Assembly (NCBI GenBank): GCA_027306995.1
Contig: DAHUXS010000012.1
Span: forward strand, 62,001-126,000
DNA: 64,000 nucleotides
Reading direction: 5' to 3'
Source: Lysobacter sp.
Lineage (GTDB): Bacteria; Pseudomonadota; Gammaproteobacteria; Xanthomonadales; Xanthomonadaceae
Shown here: positions 1 through 7,002 of the stretch, one piece after another
Position numbering within the stretch: the first letter of the stretch is position 1
Layout: every line of letters begins with the position of its first letter
Translations under genes and position numbers: made by a program
Notes under the pieces: generated by a model
What the model was told of the DNA's origin: nothing
The model's database searches: none
What the model saw: the letters and a program-made list of their open reading frames with translations, nothing else

Positions 1-428
1 TTCAGCGAGATGTTCTTGCCCACCTCCGAAGTCTTTCTTTCGACCAGCGTCCCGGTCACCGTCACCTTGCCCAGTTCGCCTGCCGGCGCTGCGGCCGTGC
101 CGCCAGCGAGATTGAGGTTGACCGAAGTCGCCACCGCCAACGTCACGGTTTGCGCGGCGCCGCCTGCCGCTTCAACGCGATAGGTGCCGGGCGTCAGGCC
201 GACCAGTGCGTAAGACCCATCGGCATTGGCACTGATCTTGCGGGTCGCCCCCGTGGCCGTGTTGGTCGCGGTGATTTGCGCCCCGGGCGGTGCCTTGCCG
301 CGCAGGGTTGCATTCGACGACTGCGCCAACGCTGGCGTGGACATCGCACCGAGGCAGGTACACAAGGCGACAGTCAGCAACCTGCGTTGCAGACGGGAAT
401 GGGAGGATCGTTGTTGTTCGTTCTTCAT
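1..428 (-). CDS. TonB-dependent receptor, N-terminal part (cut by window edge)
   Basis: The gene begins at ATG 428 and runs off the left edge, leaving about 142 codons. The product starts with a basic, hydrophobic signal peptide ending in TPALAQ. A carboxypeptidase-like regulatory beta-sandwich follows (about residues 38-90, with SSNATLRGKA, NADGSYALVGLTPGTY and TVTLAV), then VGKVTVTGT-like sequence leading into the plug. This layout is typical of outer-membrane TonB-dependent receptors of Xanthomonadaceae that import plant or other glycans. The Shine-Dalgarno GAGGTAAG overlaps the TGA of the upstream LacI gene, so the two are translationally coupled. Substrate is not shown by the sequence; the neighbouring GH3 enzyme suggests a beta-linked gluco- or xylo-oligosaccharide (inference). 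Confidence 0.85.
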   Translation of the reverse strand, partial: MKNEQQRSSHSRLQRRLLTVALCTCLGAMSTPALAQSSNATLRGKAPPGAQITATNTATGATRKISANADGSYALVGLTPGTYRVEAAGGAAQTVTLAVATSVNLNLAGGTAAAPAGELGKVTVTGTLVERKTSEVGKNISL

Positions 429-438
429 GAGACTTACC

Positions 439-1473
439 TCATGGTGCGGGTTGATGGAGGGCACGGGGGATGGCGTGGCTTGCAACGTCTTGCAGGTCGC
501 GGGTCGATTCGCGAATGACCAATTTCGGCACGACCAGGTCGATGTGGTCGCCTTCGGGCACCAGCAGGCGACGCATCGCCCGCGCACCGAGTTCGACGAT
601 GTCCGCGCTCACCGTGGTCAGGCGCGGATAGGTGCAGGACGACAGCGGAATGTCATCGAATCCGGCCAAAGCGATGTCGTCGGGCACGCTCACGCCGTTG
701 CGAGCGAACGCGAACAGGCAACCGAGCGCCATCTGGTCGTTGGCGGCGAATACCGCATCCGGACGTTCCGTCAATCCGGCGATGTATTCGCCGGCCTCGT
801 GTCCGCGCGTCACGGTGAAATCGCCGGGGATGATCCAGGGCGTCGCCGACGGCAGCGCTTCGCGCACGCCGTCGACATAGGCGTGCTGGCGTTCGCGCGC
901 TTCGAAGTTGTCCTCGGGACCGGCGAGGAACGCGATCCGGCGGTAACCGCACTCGACCAGGTGCGCGACGATGGCGCGGGCGCCGGTGTAGTTGTCGACG
1001 TTGACCGCCGGCAATTCCGCACACGCCGACAAATGGCTGTTGATCAGCACCGTCGGCAACCCGGTCAGGTCTTCGATCAACTGCTCGCCGGTATCGACCT
1101 GCGGCGACATGATCAGCAGGCCATCGACCCGGCCGCGCATCGCCTGCAAGACCTGCTGCTGCGCCTTCGGATCGGGATGGCTGCTCGAAACCAGCAATTG
1201 GTGGCGTTGAGCGCGCGCCTCGCGCTCGATGCCGTGGATCAGTTCGGAGAAGAATTCACCCTCGAAGTCCGGCAGCACCACTCCGACGGTATGGGTACGC
1301 CGGCTGCTCAGGCTGCGCGCGGCGTGATGCGGCTGGTAGCGCATCTCCTCGGCCACCTTCAGGACCTTGGCCCGCGCTGCCGGAGTCACGTTGTCGTGCC
1401 CGTTGAGGGCACGGGACACGGTTGCCACGGAGACCCTGGCACGCAGCGCGATGTCCTTGATGGTGACCGTCAT
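439..1473 (-). CDS. LacI-family transcriptional regulator
   Basis: A 344-residue regulator. An N-terminal helix-turn-helix (TIKDIALRARVSVATVSRALNG) is followed by the hinge helix region (MRYQPHHAARSLSSRRT) and a periplasmic-binding-protein-like sensor domain (VGVVLPDFEGEFFSELIHGIE onward). Length fits the family (about 330-350). I chose ATG 1473 because it places the HTH at the N-terminus; an upstream in-frame ATG at 1578 would add 35 unrelated residues and swallow the operator. It lies downstream of the GH3 gene and 10 nt upstream of the TonB receptor gene, and a perfect TGTAAACGTTTACA palindrome 41 bp before its start suggests autoregulation. Sugar-responsive repression of the locus is inferred. 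Confidence 0.93.
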   Translation of the reverse strand: MTVTIKDIALRARVSVATVSRALNGHDNVTPAARAKVLKVAEEMRYQPHHAARSLSSRRTHTVGVVLPDFEGEFFSELIHGIEREARAQRHQLLVSSSHPDPKAQQQVLQAMRGRVDGLLIMSPQVDTGEQLIEDLTGLPTVLINSHLSACAELPAVNVDNYTGARAIVAHLVECGYRRIAFLAGPEDNFEARERQHAYVDGVREALPSATPWIIPGDFTVTRGHEAGEYIAGLTERPDAVFAANDQMALGCLFAFARNGVSVPDDIALAGFDDIPLSSCTYPRLTTVSADIVELGARAMRRLLVPEGDHIDLVVPKLVIRESTRDLQDVASHAIPRALHQPAP

Positions 1474-1514
1474 TCCGTTCGTCCAACCCCGCCGAAACCT
1501 CGAGTTGAATCGAA

Positions 1515-1528
1515 TGTAAACGTTTACA
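1515..1528. promoter_or_regulatory. LacI-type operator (perfect palindrome) upstream of the regulator gene
   Basis: TGTAAACGTTTACA is a perfect 14-bp palindrome with the central CG typical of LacI/GalR-family operators. It sits between the GH3 gene and the LacI gene, 41 bp before the LacI start. The left flank plus half-site (CGAATGTAAA, 1511-1520) recurs exactly at 1533-1542, 22 bp or about two helical turns away. Confidence 0.8.
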
Positions 1529-1616
1529 AACGCGAATGTAAAGACTTCGTTGCAACTTTCGATTGCGCGTTGCAGCAATGCGTACGGGTATTGTGAAAGC
1601 TGACTGCGGGGTCGGT

Positions 1617-3866
1617 TTAGCGCCCCGCCGTCACCTCGAAAGAACCGGACAAGGTGGCCTCGGAACTGCCACCAATGAATACATCGAAACGTCCGGGCTC
1701 CACGACTTTGTGCATCGCCGCATCGTGGAAGGCGTAATCCTCGCGTCCGAGTTCGAACTCCACCACCCGGCTCTCGCCCGCATCGAGATGGATGCGGCGG
1801 AATCCACGCAACTGGCGCAGCGGCCGCGTCACGCTGGCCACCTCGTCGCGCAGATACAACTGCACCACTTCATCGCCTGCGCGCTTGCCGGTATTGGTCA
1901 CGGCAACGCTGACCTTCTGTCGTCCGTTCGCCGCGATGCGCGGCGACGCGATCTTCAGGCCGTCGTAGCGGAACGTGGTGTAGCTCAAGCCGAATCCGAA
2001 CGGATACAGCGGCGTCCACGGCACGTCGATGTATTTCGACGTGTATTTCTCGCCCGCGTTGGGCGGACGCCCGGTGTTCTTGTGCGCGTAGTAGATCGGC
2101 ACCTGGCCGACGTTGCGCGGGAACGTGATCGCGAGGCGCGCCGCCGGATTGACGTCGCCGAACAGGACGTCTCCGATGGCATTGCCACCTTCGATGCCCG
2201 GGAACCACGCTTCGACCAGCGCCGACGAAGCATCCGCCAGCTTGCCGACCGACAACGGGCGACCGTTGAGCAGGATCGCAATGACGGGCTTGCCGGTCGC
2301 GGCCAACGCATCGGCCAATGCCTGCTGGTTGCCGGGAAGATCGAGCGAACTGCGACTGGCGGCTTCCGCGCTCATCTCCGGCCCTTCGCCGACGAACAAC
2401 AGCACGACATCGGAAGATTTCGCCTCGGCGACAGCCGCATCGAAACCGGAGCGGTCGTCACCGAGCAATCCGGTGCCGCGCGCGTAGGCCACGCGTCGTT
2501 CGCCAAGCGACTTCTTCAATGCAGCAAGTGGCGTAACCGCATCCTCGGGCTTGCCATCGCCGGGCCAGTTGCCGAGCATCGCCCACGGCTCGTCGGCCAA
2601 TGGACCGATCACCGCGACCTTGCCGATGTCCTTGCGCAGCGGCAACGCCTCTTGCGTGTTCTTCAACAAGACGATGGAACGTCCCGCCGCATCGCGCGCC
2701 GCACGGCGATGCTCCGCCGTCAGGATGGACGCACGTTCGCGCGCCACATCGGCGCCATGGTACGGATCATCGAACAATCCGAGCCGGCATTTGGTCGCCA
2801 ACACACGTTCAACGGAGGCATCGACCACGGCCAGCGGCAGGTGCCCGGAGGACACGCGTTGCGGCAAGTCCTTGGCATAGATTTCGCTGACCATGTCGAC
2901 ATCCACGCCGGCGCGCAGCGCGCGTTCGCCAGCATCGGCGCGATTGTCGGCAATACCGTGATGCATCAGCTCCATCACGCCGGTGTAATCGCTGACGACC
3001 AGGCCATTCCATCGCCACTGCTTGCGCAACAGGCCGTTGATCAATGCGCCATTGGCATGCATCGGCGTGCCATCGAGCTCGTTGAACGAAGCCATGATCG
3101 ATCCCGCGCCGGCGTCGACGGCCGCCTTGAACGGTGGCAGGTAGACATCGTGCAAGGTCTGCGGCGACATGCTGGCGATGTTGTAGTCGCGGCCGCCCTC
3201 CGCCGCGCCATACGCGACGAAATGTTTTGCCGTCGCCAACAGGCTGTCGTGCGCAGTCAGATCGCGTCCCTGGAAACCGCGCACGCGCGCCGCGGCCATC
3301 AACGAACCCAGATACGGATCCTCTCCGGAACCTTCGACGACGCGACCCCAGCGCGGGTCGCGCGCGATGTCCACCATCGGCGCATAGGTCCAGTGGATGC
3401 CACTGGCGGTCGCTTCGACCGCGGCGATGCGCGCGCTGCGTTCGGCCATCTCCGGATCGAAGCTGCCCGCCTCGGCCAACGGCACCGGGAACGTGGTGCG
3501 GTAGCCATGGATCACGTCATCGGCGAACAGCAACGGGATCTTCAGGCGCGAGCGCGTGACCGCGATCTCCTGCAGGTGGCGCGTTTCGGCGACGCCACGC
3601 ACGCCGAGGAACGAACCGACGCCACCGGCCGCGATCACGTCATCCCCTGACTGCCCTTGCGTACCGGCCGCGCCGGTTGCGACTGCCTGGCGACCGATCT
3701 GGTTGAGTTGCCCGAGTTTCTCGGCCAGCGTCATGCGTGACATCAGGGTATGGATGGCCGCCTTCTGTCGTGCTGGCGTTGCCGATGCATTGCATTCGGC
3801 GGCGCTGGCGTATCCCGGCAACAGCAACCCGAATGCAACAAGCGAAGGAATCACGACACGGGACAT
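1617..3866 (-). CDS. GH3 beta-glucosidase/beta-xylosidase, periplasmic (BglX-like)
   Basis: A 749-residue glycoside hydrolase family 3 enzyme. It has a signal peptide (residues 1-22, ending GYASA), the GH3 N-terminal TIM-barrel domain with KHFVAYGAAEGGRDYN, the nucleophile aspartate in VVSDYTGVMELMHHG (about D293), a C-terminal alpha/beta sandwich with DVVLLFVGEGPEMSAEAASRSSLDLPGNQ, and a fibronectin-III-like tail (VAVTNTGKRAGDEVVQLYLRD). These match BglX-type enzymes that release sugars from the non-reducing end of beta-linked oligosaccharides in the periplasm. The frame stays open to 4292, but the signal peptide fixes the start at ATG 3866. A LacI-type operator lies 24 bp upstream, so it is likely controlled by the adjacent regulator. 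Exact substrate is unknown. Confidence 0.94.
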   Translation of the reverse strand: MSRVVIPSLVAFGLLLPGYASAAECNASATPARQKAAIHTLMSRMTLAEKLGQLNQIGRQAVATGAAGTQGQSGDDVIAAGGVGSFLGVRGVAETRHLQEIAVTRSRLKIPLLFADDVIHGYRTTFPVPLAEAGSFDPEMAERSARIAAVEATASGIHWTYAPMVDIARDPRWGRVVEGSGEDPYLGSLMAAARVRGFQGRDLTAHDSLLATAKHFVAYGAAEGGRDYNIASMSPQTLHDVYLPPFKAAVDAGAGSIMASFNELDGTPMHANGALINGLLRKQWRWNGLVVSDYTGVMELMHHGIADNRADAGERALRAGVDVDMVSEIYAKDLPQRVSSGHLPLAVVDASVERVLATKCRLGLFDDPYHGADVARERASILTAEHRRAARDAAGRSIVLLKNTQEALPLRKDIGKVAVIGPLADEPWAMLGNWPGDGKPEDAVTPLAALKKSLGERRVAYARGTGLLGDDRSGFDAAVAEAKSSDVVLLFVGEGPEMSAEAASRSSLDLPGNQQALADALAATGKPVIAILLNGRPLSVGKLADASSALVEAWFPGIEGGNAIGDVLFGDVNPAARLAITFPRNVGQVPIYYAHKNTGRPPNAGEKYTSKYIDVPWTPLYPFGFGLSYTTFRYDGLKIASPRIAANGRQKVSVAVTNTGKRAGDEVVQLYLRDEVASVTRPLRQLRGFRRIHLDAGESRVVEFELGREDYAFHDAAMHKVVEPGRFDVFIGGSSEATLSGSFEVTAGR

Positions 3867-3889
3867 GAGGAACTTCCGATCTGGGCAAA

Positions 3890-3903
3890 TGTAAACGCTT
3901 ACA
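3890..3903. promoter_or_regulatory. LacI-type operator upstream of the GH3 gene
   Basis: TGTAAACGCTTACA differs from the operator at 1515-1528 at one base of the right arm. It lies 24 bp before the start of the GH3 gene. Two near-identical sites flanking the GH3 gene support a common repressor, most simply the LacI protein encoded alongside. Confidence 0.8.
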
Positions 3904-3946
3904 ATCCTACATTGACGAAGCCGGCGTTTGCCAAGCACGCCATGCG

Positions 3947-4222
3947 TCATTGTTCTTCGGGCGTTTTCGCCTCGATCTGCAGCGCATGGATGTCGGTCTC
4001 CATCAACGTACCAAGCGCGGCGTACACCGCGCGATGGCGCGCCAGCAGCCCCTGCCCGGCGAATGCGCCTGCAACGATCTTCACCTTGAAATGACCGCGC
4101 CCGTCGCGGGCGCCGGCATGGCCGGCGTGGCGCGCGCTGTCGTCGATGATCTCGAGCGTTTCGGGATTGAGCGCTGTTTCCAGCGCGGCACGGATCGCCG
4201 CGATGCGTGCTTCGTTGCTCAT
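3947..4222 (-). CDS. bolA: BolA family protein
   Basis: A 91-residue BolA-like protein ([15 protein letters not shown]...). The class II KH-like fold region includes [28 protein letters not shown] and ends with [14 protein letters not shown]. The central GR-rich loop and the conserved H of LARHR match BolA proteins, which partner monothiol glutaredoxins in iron-sulfur and iron handling and influence cell morphology. Its ATG overlaps the TGA of the upstream yciI gene (ATGA), so the two form a coupled pair. Start is fixed by this overlap and by alignment to family length (about 80-105 residues). Confidence 0.9.
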   Translation of the reverse strand: MSNEARIAAIRAALETALNPETLEIIDDSARHAGHAGARDGRGHFKVKIVAGAFAGQGLLARHRAVYAALGTLMETDIHALQIEAKTPEEQ

Positions 4223-4518
4223 GGCAGCACTTTGCGGAAGGGCCGCACATCGACCCGCGTGTAGACACCGGCGGACGTGTACGGATCGGCATCGGCCCAG
4301 GCGCGCGCGTCCTCCAGCGACGCGAACTCGGCGATCACCACGCTGCCGCTGAAGCCGGCCGGGCCCGGATCCTCGGCATCGATTGCAGGGCACGGCCCGG
4401 CGATCAACAGCCGACCTTCGTCCAGCAAGGCGCGCAGGCGCGCCAGGTGCGCCGGACGTTGCTCCATGCGCTGGGCCAGGACGTTGTCGCCATCATGGCC
4501 TTCGATCACGTACCACAT
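4219..4518 (-). CDS. yciI: YciI family protein
   Basis: A 99-residue YCII-related protein starting [12 protein letters not shown], with the ferredoxin-like fold and the conserved His/Asp region ([22 protein letters not shown], then [18 protein letters not shown]). The family is widespread; a pseudo-enzyme or hydrolase role has been suggested, but no firm substrate is known. ATG 4518 was chosen over the in-frame ATG at 4548 because MWYVI is the family N-terminus. It overlaps bolA by 4 nt and is divergent from the membrane-protein gene at 4617. Confidence 0.88.
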   Translation of the reverse strand: MWYVIEGHDGDNVLAQRMEQRPAHLARLRALLDEGRLLIAGPCPAIDAEDPGPAGFSGSVVIAEFASLEDARAWADADPYTSAGVYTRVDVRPFRKVLP

Positions 4519-4586
4519 GCTTCCGCTTCCCGAGGGTTGGATGGCCACAGTCTACGCAGTCGACCGGACAGCGAGCCCGTGTATGC

Positions 4587-4608
4587 TTGTGTGAGGGCAA
4601 TCACACAA
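4587..4608. promoter_or_regulatory. CRP/Clp-type binding palindrome
   Basis: TTGTGTGA-N6-TCACACAA is an 8+6+8 perfect dyad containing the exact CRP consensus TGTGA-N6-TCACA. In Xanthomonadaceae the CRP homologue Clp, which responds to cyclic-di-GMP, recognises this same consensus (established for Xanthomonas). The site lies in the divergent region between yciI and the membrane-protein gene at 4617, ending 8 bp before that gene's ATG. It would block that start region if bound, or activate leftward toward yciI-bolA. Which promoter it serves is not shown. Confidence 0.7.
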
Positions 4609-4616
4609 CGTCCGGC

Positions 4617-5126
4617 ATGAAGTGGGACACCTTCAATATCCTCGAGCAACTGTTGATCCTGCTGACCATCAGCGGGCAACTGTGGATTTCGACCAAGGTC
4701 ATCGTCGCCGCGCAAGGCAATGAGCGTTACGTGCGCAGCATGGCCTTCGCGACGGGCCTGCTGCTGTTCCTGCTGTGCCGACCGCTCGGCGTGACCTTCG
4801 CCGACCTGATGCTCAAGGCCCACGCCCAGGGCAGCCTCTTCAACCTGGTGCTGATCGGTGGGGTGACGCCTTTCCTGATCGGCGTGCTCGTGTCCGAGGG
4901 CACGGTGCTGGCCCTGCACATGCGCAAGCCGGTATTCGTGCGTTTCATGCTGATCGTCGCCGCCTTCACCCTGTCGCAGGCGGCATATACCAATTACACG
5001 GCGGTCATCACCCACATCACCACGCTCGACAAGGCCTACATCCCCAACCTCTGCTATGCGGTCGCGGTCGGCCTGTGGATGACCTTCCGCTACCACGACC
5101 GCCGTGGCGAAGCGCTGGCCTCCTGA
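4617..5126 (+). CDS. Unrecognised integral membrane protein
   Basis: A 169-residue hydrophobic protein that I do not recognise. About four to five membrane spans are visible: LEQLLILLTISGQLWIS, SMAFATGLLLFLLCRPLGV, LFNLVLIGGVTPFLIGVLVS, FMLIVAAFTLSQAAYTNYT and LCYAVAVGLWMTF. There is a short basic C-terminus. ATG 4617 is preferred over the in-frame extension to 4383, which would antisense-overlap yciI and lacks hydrophobic character. The CRP/Clp-type palindrome sits directly upstream, so expression may be linked to cAMP or cyclic-di-GMP signalling (inference). The 195 bp after it, up to scpA, contain nothing I recognise. Confidence 0.7.
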   Translation: MKWDTFNILEQLLILLTISGQLWISTKVIVAAQGNERYVRSMAFATGLLLFLLCRPLGVTFADLMLKAHAQGSLFNLVLIGGVTPFLIGVLVSEGTVLALHMRKPVFVRFMLIVAAFTLSQAAYTNYTAVITHITTLDKAYIPNLCYAVAVGLWMTFRYHDRRGEALAS

Positions 5127-5321
5127 ACGGCCCGACTGGACAAGCCGCCCGTGGCCGCTTACGCTTGGTTCCCGTACGCGGCCAGCGTGCCCCAGCCCGT
5201 TCCCCCACGCGGCAATCCGGGCTCGCTCCCGCCCTCCGATCCGATTCGCATGACCCGACCGCCCCCGCAGTCGTGGCGACGTGCATCCCGTTGAACGAAT
5301 CGCCGGCCTCGCGCCGTATGC

Positions 5322-6224
5322 ATGACTGAATCCGAACAGCCGATCGCCGTCGAGGCACCTGCCATTCCCGAACACCCCGGTGCCCCGCGGCAGCAGGAAA
5401 TGCCGCTGGCGACGGTGCTCGGCCAGCCGGTGCTGCAGATCCCGCAAGACTTGTACATCCCGCCGGATGCGCTCGAGGTCATCCTCGAGGCTTTCGAAGG
5501 CCCGCTCGACCTGTTGCTGTACCTGATCCGCCGCCAGAACCTCGACATCCTCGACATCCCGGTCGCGGAAATCACCCGCCAGTACGTCGACTACATCCAG
5601 GCCATGCACGAGATGCGCTTCGAGTTGGCCGCCGAATACCTGGTGATGGCCGCGATCCTGGCCGAGATCAAGTCGCGCATGTTGCTGCCACGGCCGCCCA
5701 GCGAGGAAGGCCTGGAAGACGATCCGCGCGCCGACCTGGTGCGCCGCCTGCAGGAATACGAGCGCTACAAGCAGGCCGCCGAGGATCTCGACACCCTGCC
5801 GCGTCAGGATCGCGACACCTCGACCGCATCGGCGCACGTGCCGGACCGTGCAGCGGTACGCCTGCCCCCACCGGTGGAAATGAAAGAGATGTTGCTCGCC
5901 CTGCACGATGTGCTGAAGCGTGCCGACCTCTACACCCACCATGCGATCAAGCGCGACGCCTTGAGCGTGCGCCAGCGCATGGGCGAATTGCTCGACCGAC
6001 TGCACGACGGCGCCTTCCATCGCTTCGAGTCGCTGTTCACCCCGGAAGAAGGACGCCTCGGCATCGTCGTCACCTTCCTCGGTATGCTGACGCTGGCCAA
6101 GGAACAGTTGATCGAGATCGTGCAGGAAGCGCCGTTGCAGCCGATCTACATCAAGTCGCTGGCGACCGCCGATGCACCCGCGGAAGTGCCCGAAAGCGAA
6201 TTCGACAGCTCTACCGAAGATTGA
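5322..6224 (+). CDS. scpA: Segregation and condensation protein A
   Basis: A 300-residue kleisin ScpA, the bridging subunit of the SMC-ScpA-ScpB condensin. The family core begins at about residue 60 with LEAFEGPLDLLLYLIRRQNLDILDIPVAEITRQYVDYI and contains LEVAAEYLVMAAILAEIKSRMLLP-like sequence. The winged-helix C-terminal part includes TFLGMLTLAKEQLIEIVQEAPLQPIYI. The N-terminal 50 residues are acidic and proline-rich, a variable extension. scpB follows 43 nt downstream in the same orientation. Confidence 0.95.
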   Translation: MTESEQPIAVEAPAIPEHPGAPRQQEMPLATVLGQPVLQIPQDLYIPPDALEVILEAFEGPLDLLLYLIRRQNLDILDIPVAEITRQYVDYIQAMHEMRFELAAEYLVMAAILAEIKSRMLLPRPPSEEGLEDDPRADLVRRLQEYERYKQAAEDLDTLPRQDRDTSTASAHVPDRAAVRLPPPVEMKEMLLALHDVLKRADLYTHHAIKRDALSVRQRMGELLDRLHDGAFHRFESLFTPEEGRLGIVVTFLGMLTLAKEQLIEIVQEAPLQPIYIKSLATADAPAEVPESEFDSSTED

Positions 6225-6267
6225 ATCCAACGTCCCGGCGCGTCCGGGACCGAATGACCAGAGACAC

Positions 6268-7002
6268 ATGGACCAGACACTGATCAATCGCATCGTCGAG
6301 GCCGCCCTGCTGGCGGCGCCGCAACCGCTCACGCTGGTGCAGCTCAACGGGCTGTTCCCGCTCGACGAACCCGCACCCGACGGCAGCGTGCAGGCCGCGC
6401 TGGAAACCCTGCAGGCCGAGTGCGAATCGCGCGGCGTGGAGCTGGTGGAAGTCGCCAGCGGCTGGCGTTACCAGGTCAAGGCCGACGTCCACCCGTGGGT
6501 GGCACGCCTGTGGACCGAGCGCCAGACCAAGTACACTCGCGCTACCCTGGAAACGCTGGCGCTGATCGCCTATCGCCAGCCGATCACCCGCGGCGAAATC
6601 GAACAGATCCGCGGCGTCGCCACCAACAGCAACATCATCAAGGCGCTGGAAGAACGCGAATGGATCCGCTCGGTCGGCCATCGCGATGTTCCGGGGCGTC
6701 CGGAACTGCTCGGCACGACGAAGGGCTTTCTCGACTATTTCGGATTGAAGCGCCTCGACGAACTGCCGCCATTGTCGGAACTGAAGGATTTCGGCGAATT
6801 GGAACCGCAATTGCAGTTCGATCCCGAGACCGCGCCGGTCACCGCAAACATTGCGATGGACAGCGAAGCCGAAGCTTCCGGTGATCCCGAACACCAGCAC
6901 GAAGCCGAAGCTTCATCTCCCCCTGAAACAAACAACGTCGAACACGACGAAGAACCCGCCCTCGCCGATGACGGCGACAGCACTGGAGCACATCATGAGT
7001 AA
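6268..7002 (+). CDS. scpB: Segregation and condensation protein B
   Basis: A 244-residue ScpB, the dimeric winged-helix subunit that binds ScpA in the condensin complex. Signature stretches are EAALLAAPQPLTLVQLNGLF, SGWRYQVKADVHPWVARLW, YTRATLETLALIAYRQPITRGEIEQIRGV and EWIRSVGHRDVPGRPELLGTTKGFLDYFGL. The C-terminal 60 residues are an acidic Glu/His-rich tail. ATG 6268 places the conserved MDQTLINRIVEAAL at the N-terminus. The 3' end overlaps the start of rluB by 8 nt, indicating translational coupling. Confidence 0.95.
   Translation: MDQTLINRIVEAALLAAPQPLTLVQLNGLFPLDEPAPDGSVQAALETLQAECESRGVELVEVASGWRYQVKADVHPWVARLWTERQTKYTRATLETLALIAYRQPITRGEIEQIRGVATNSNIIKALEEREWIRSVGHRDVPGRPELLGTTKGFLDYFGLKRLDELPPLSELKDFGELEPQLQFDPETAPVTANIAMDSEAEASGDPEHQHEAEASSPPETNNVEHDEEPALADDGDSTGAHHE

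Noticed and set aside
1563-3650. A 695-codon open frame on the plus strand opposite the GH3 gene
   Set aside because: It is an antisense shadow typical of high-G+C coding DNA; no recognisable domain, and the minus-strand GH3 enzyme is unmistakable.
3867-4292. N-terminal extension of the GH3 enzyme
   Set aside because: The signal peptide at ATG 3866 and the operator upstream show that the true start is 3866; the extension overlaps bolA and yciI antisense-free but in another frame of real genes.
4506-6347. A 613-codon minus-strand open frame opposite the membrane-protein gene and scpA
   Set aside because: Shadow of scpA and the 4617-5126 gene; no start signal or family similarity.
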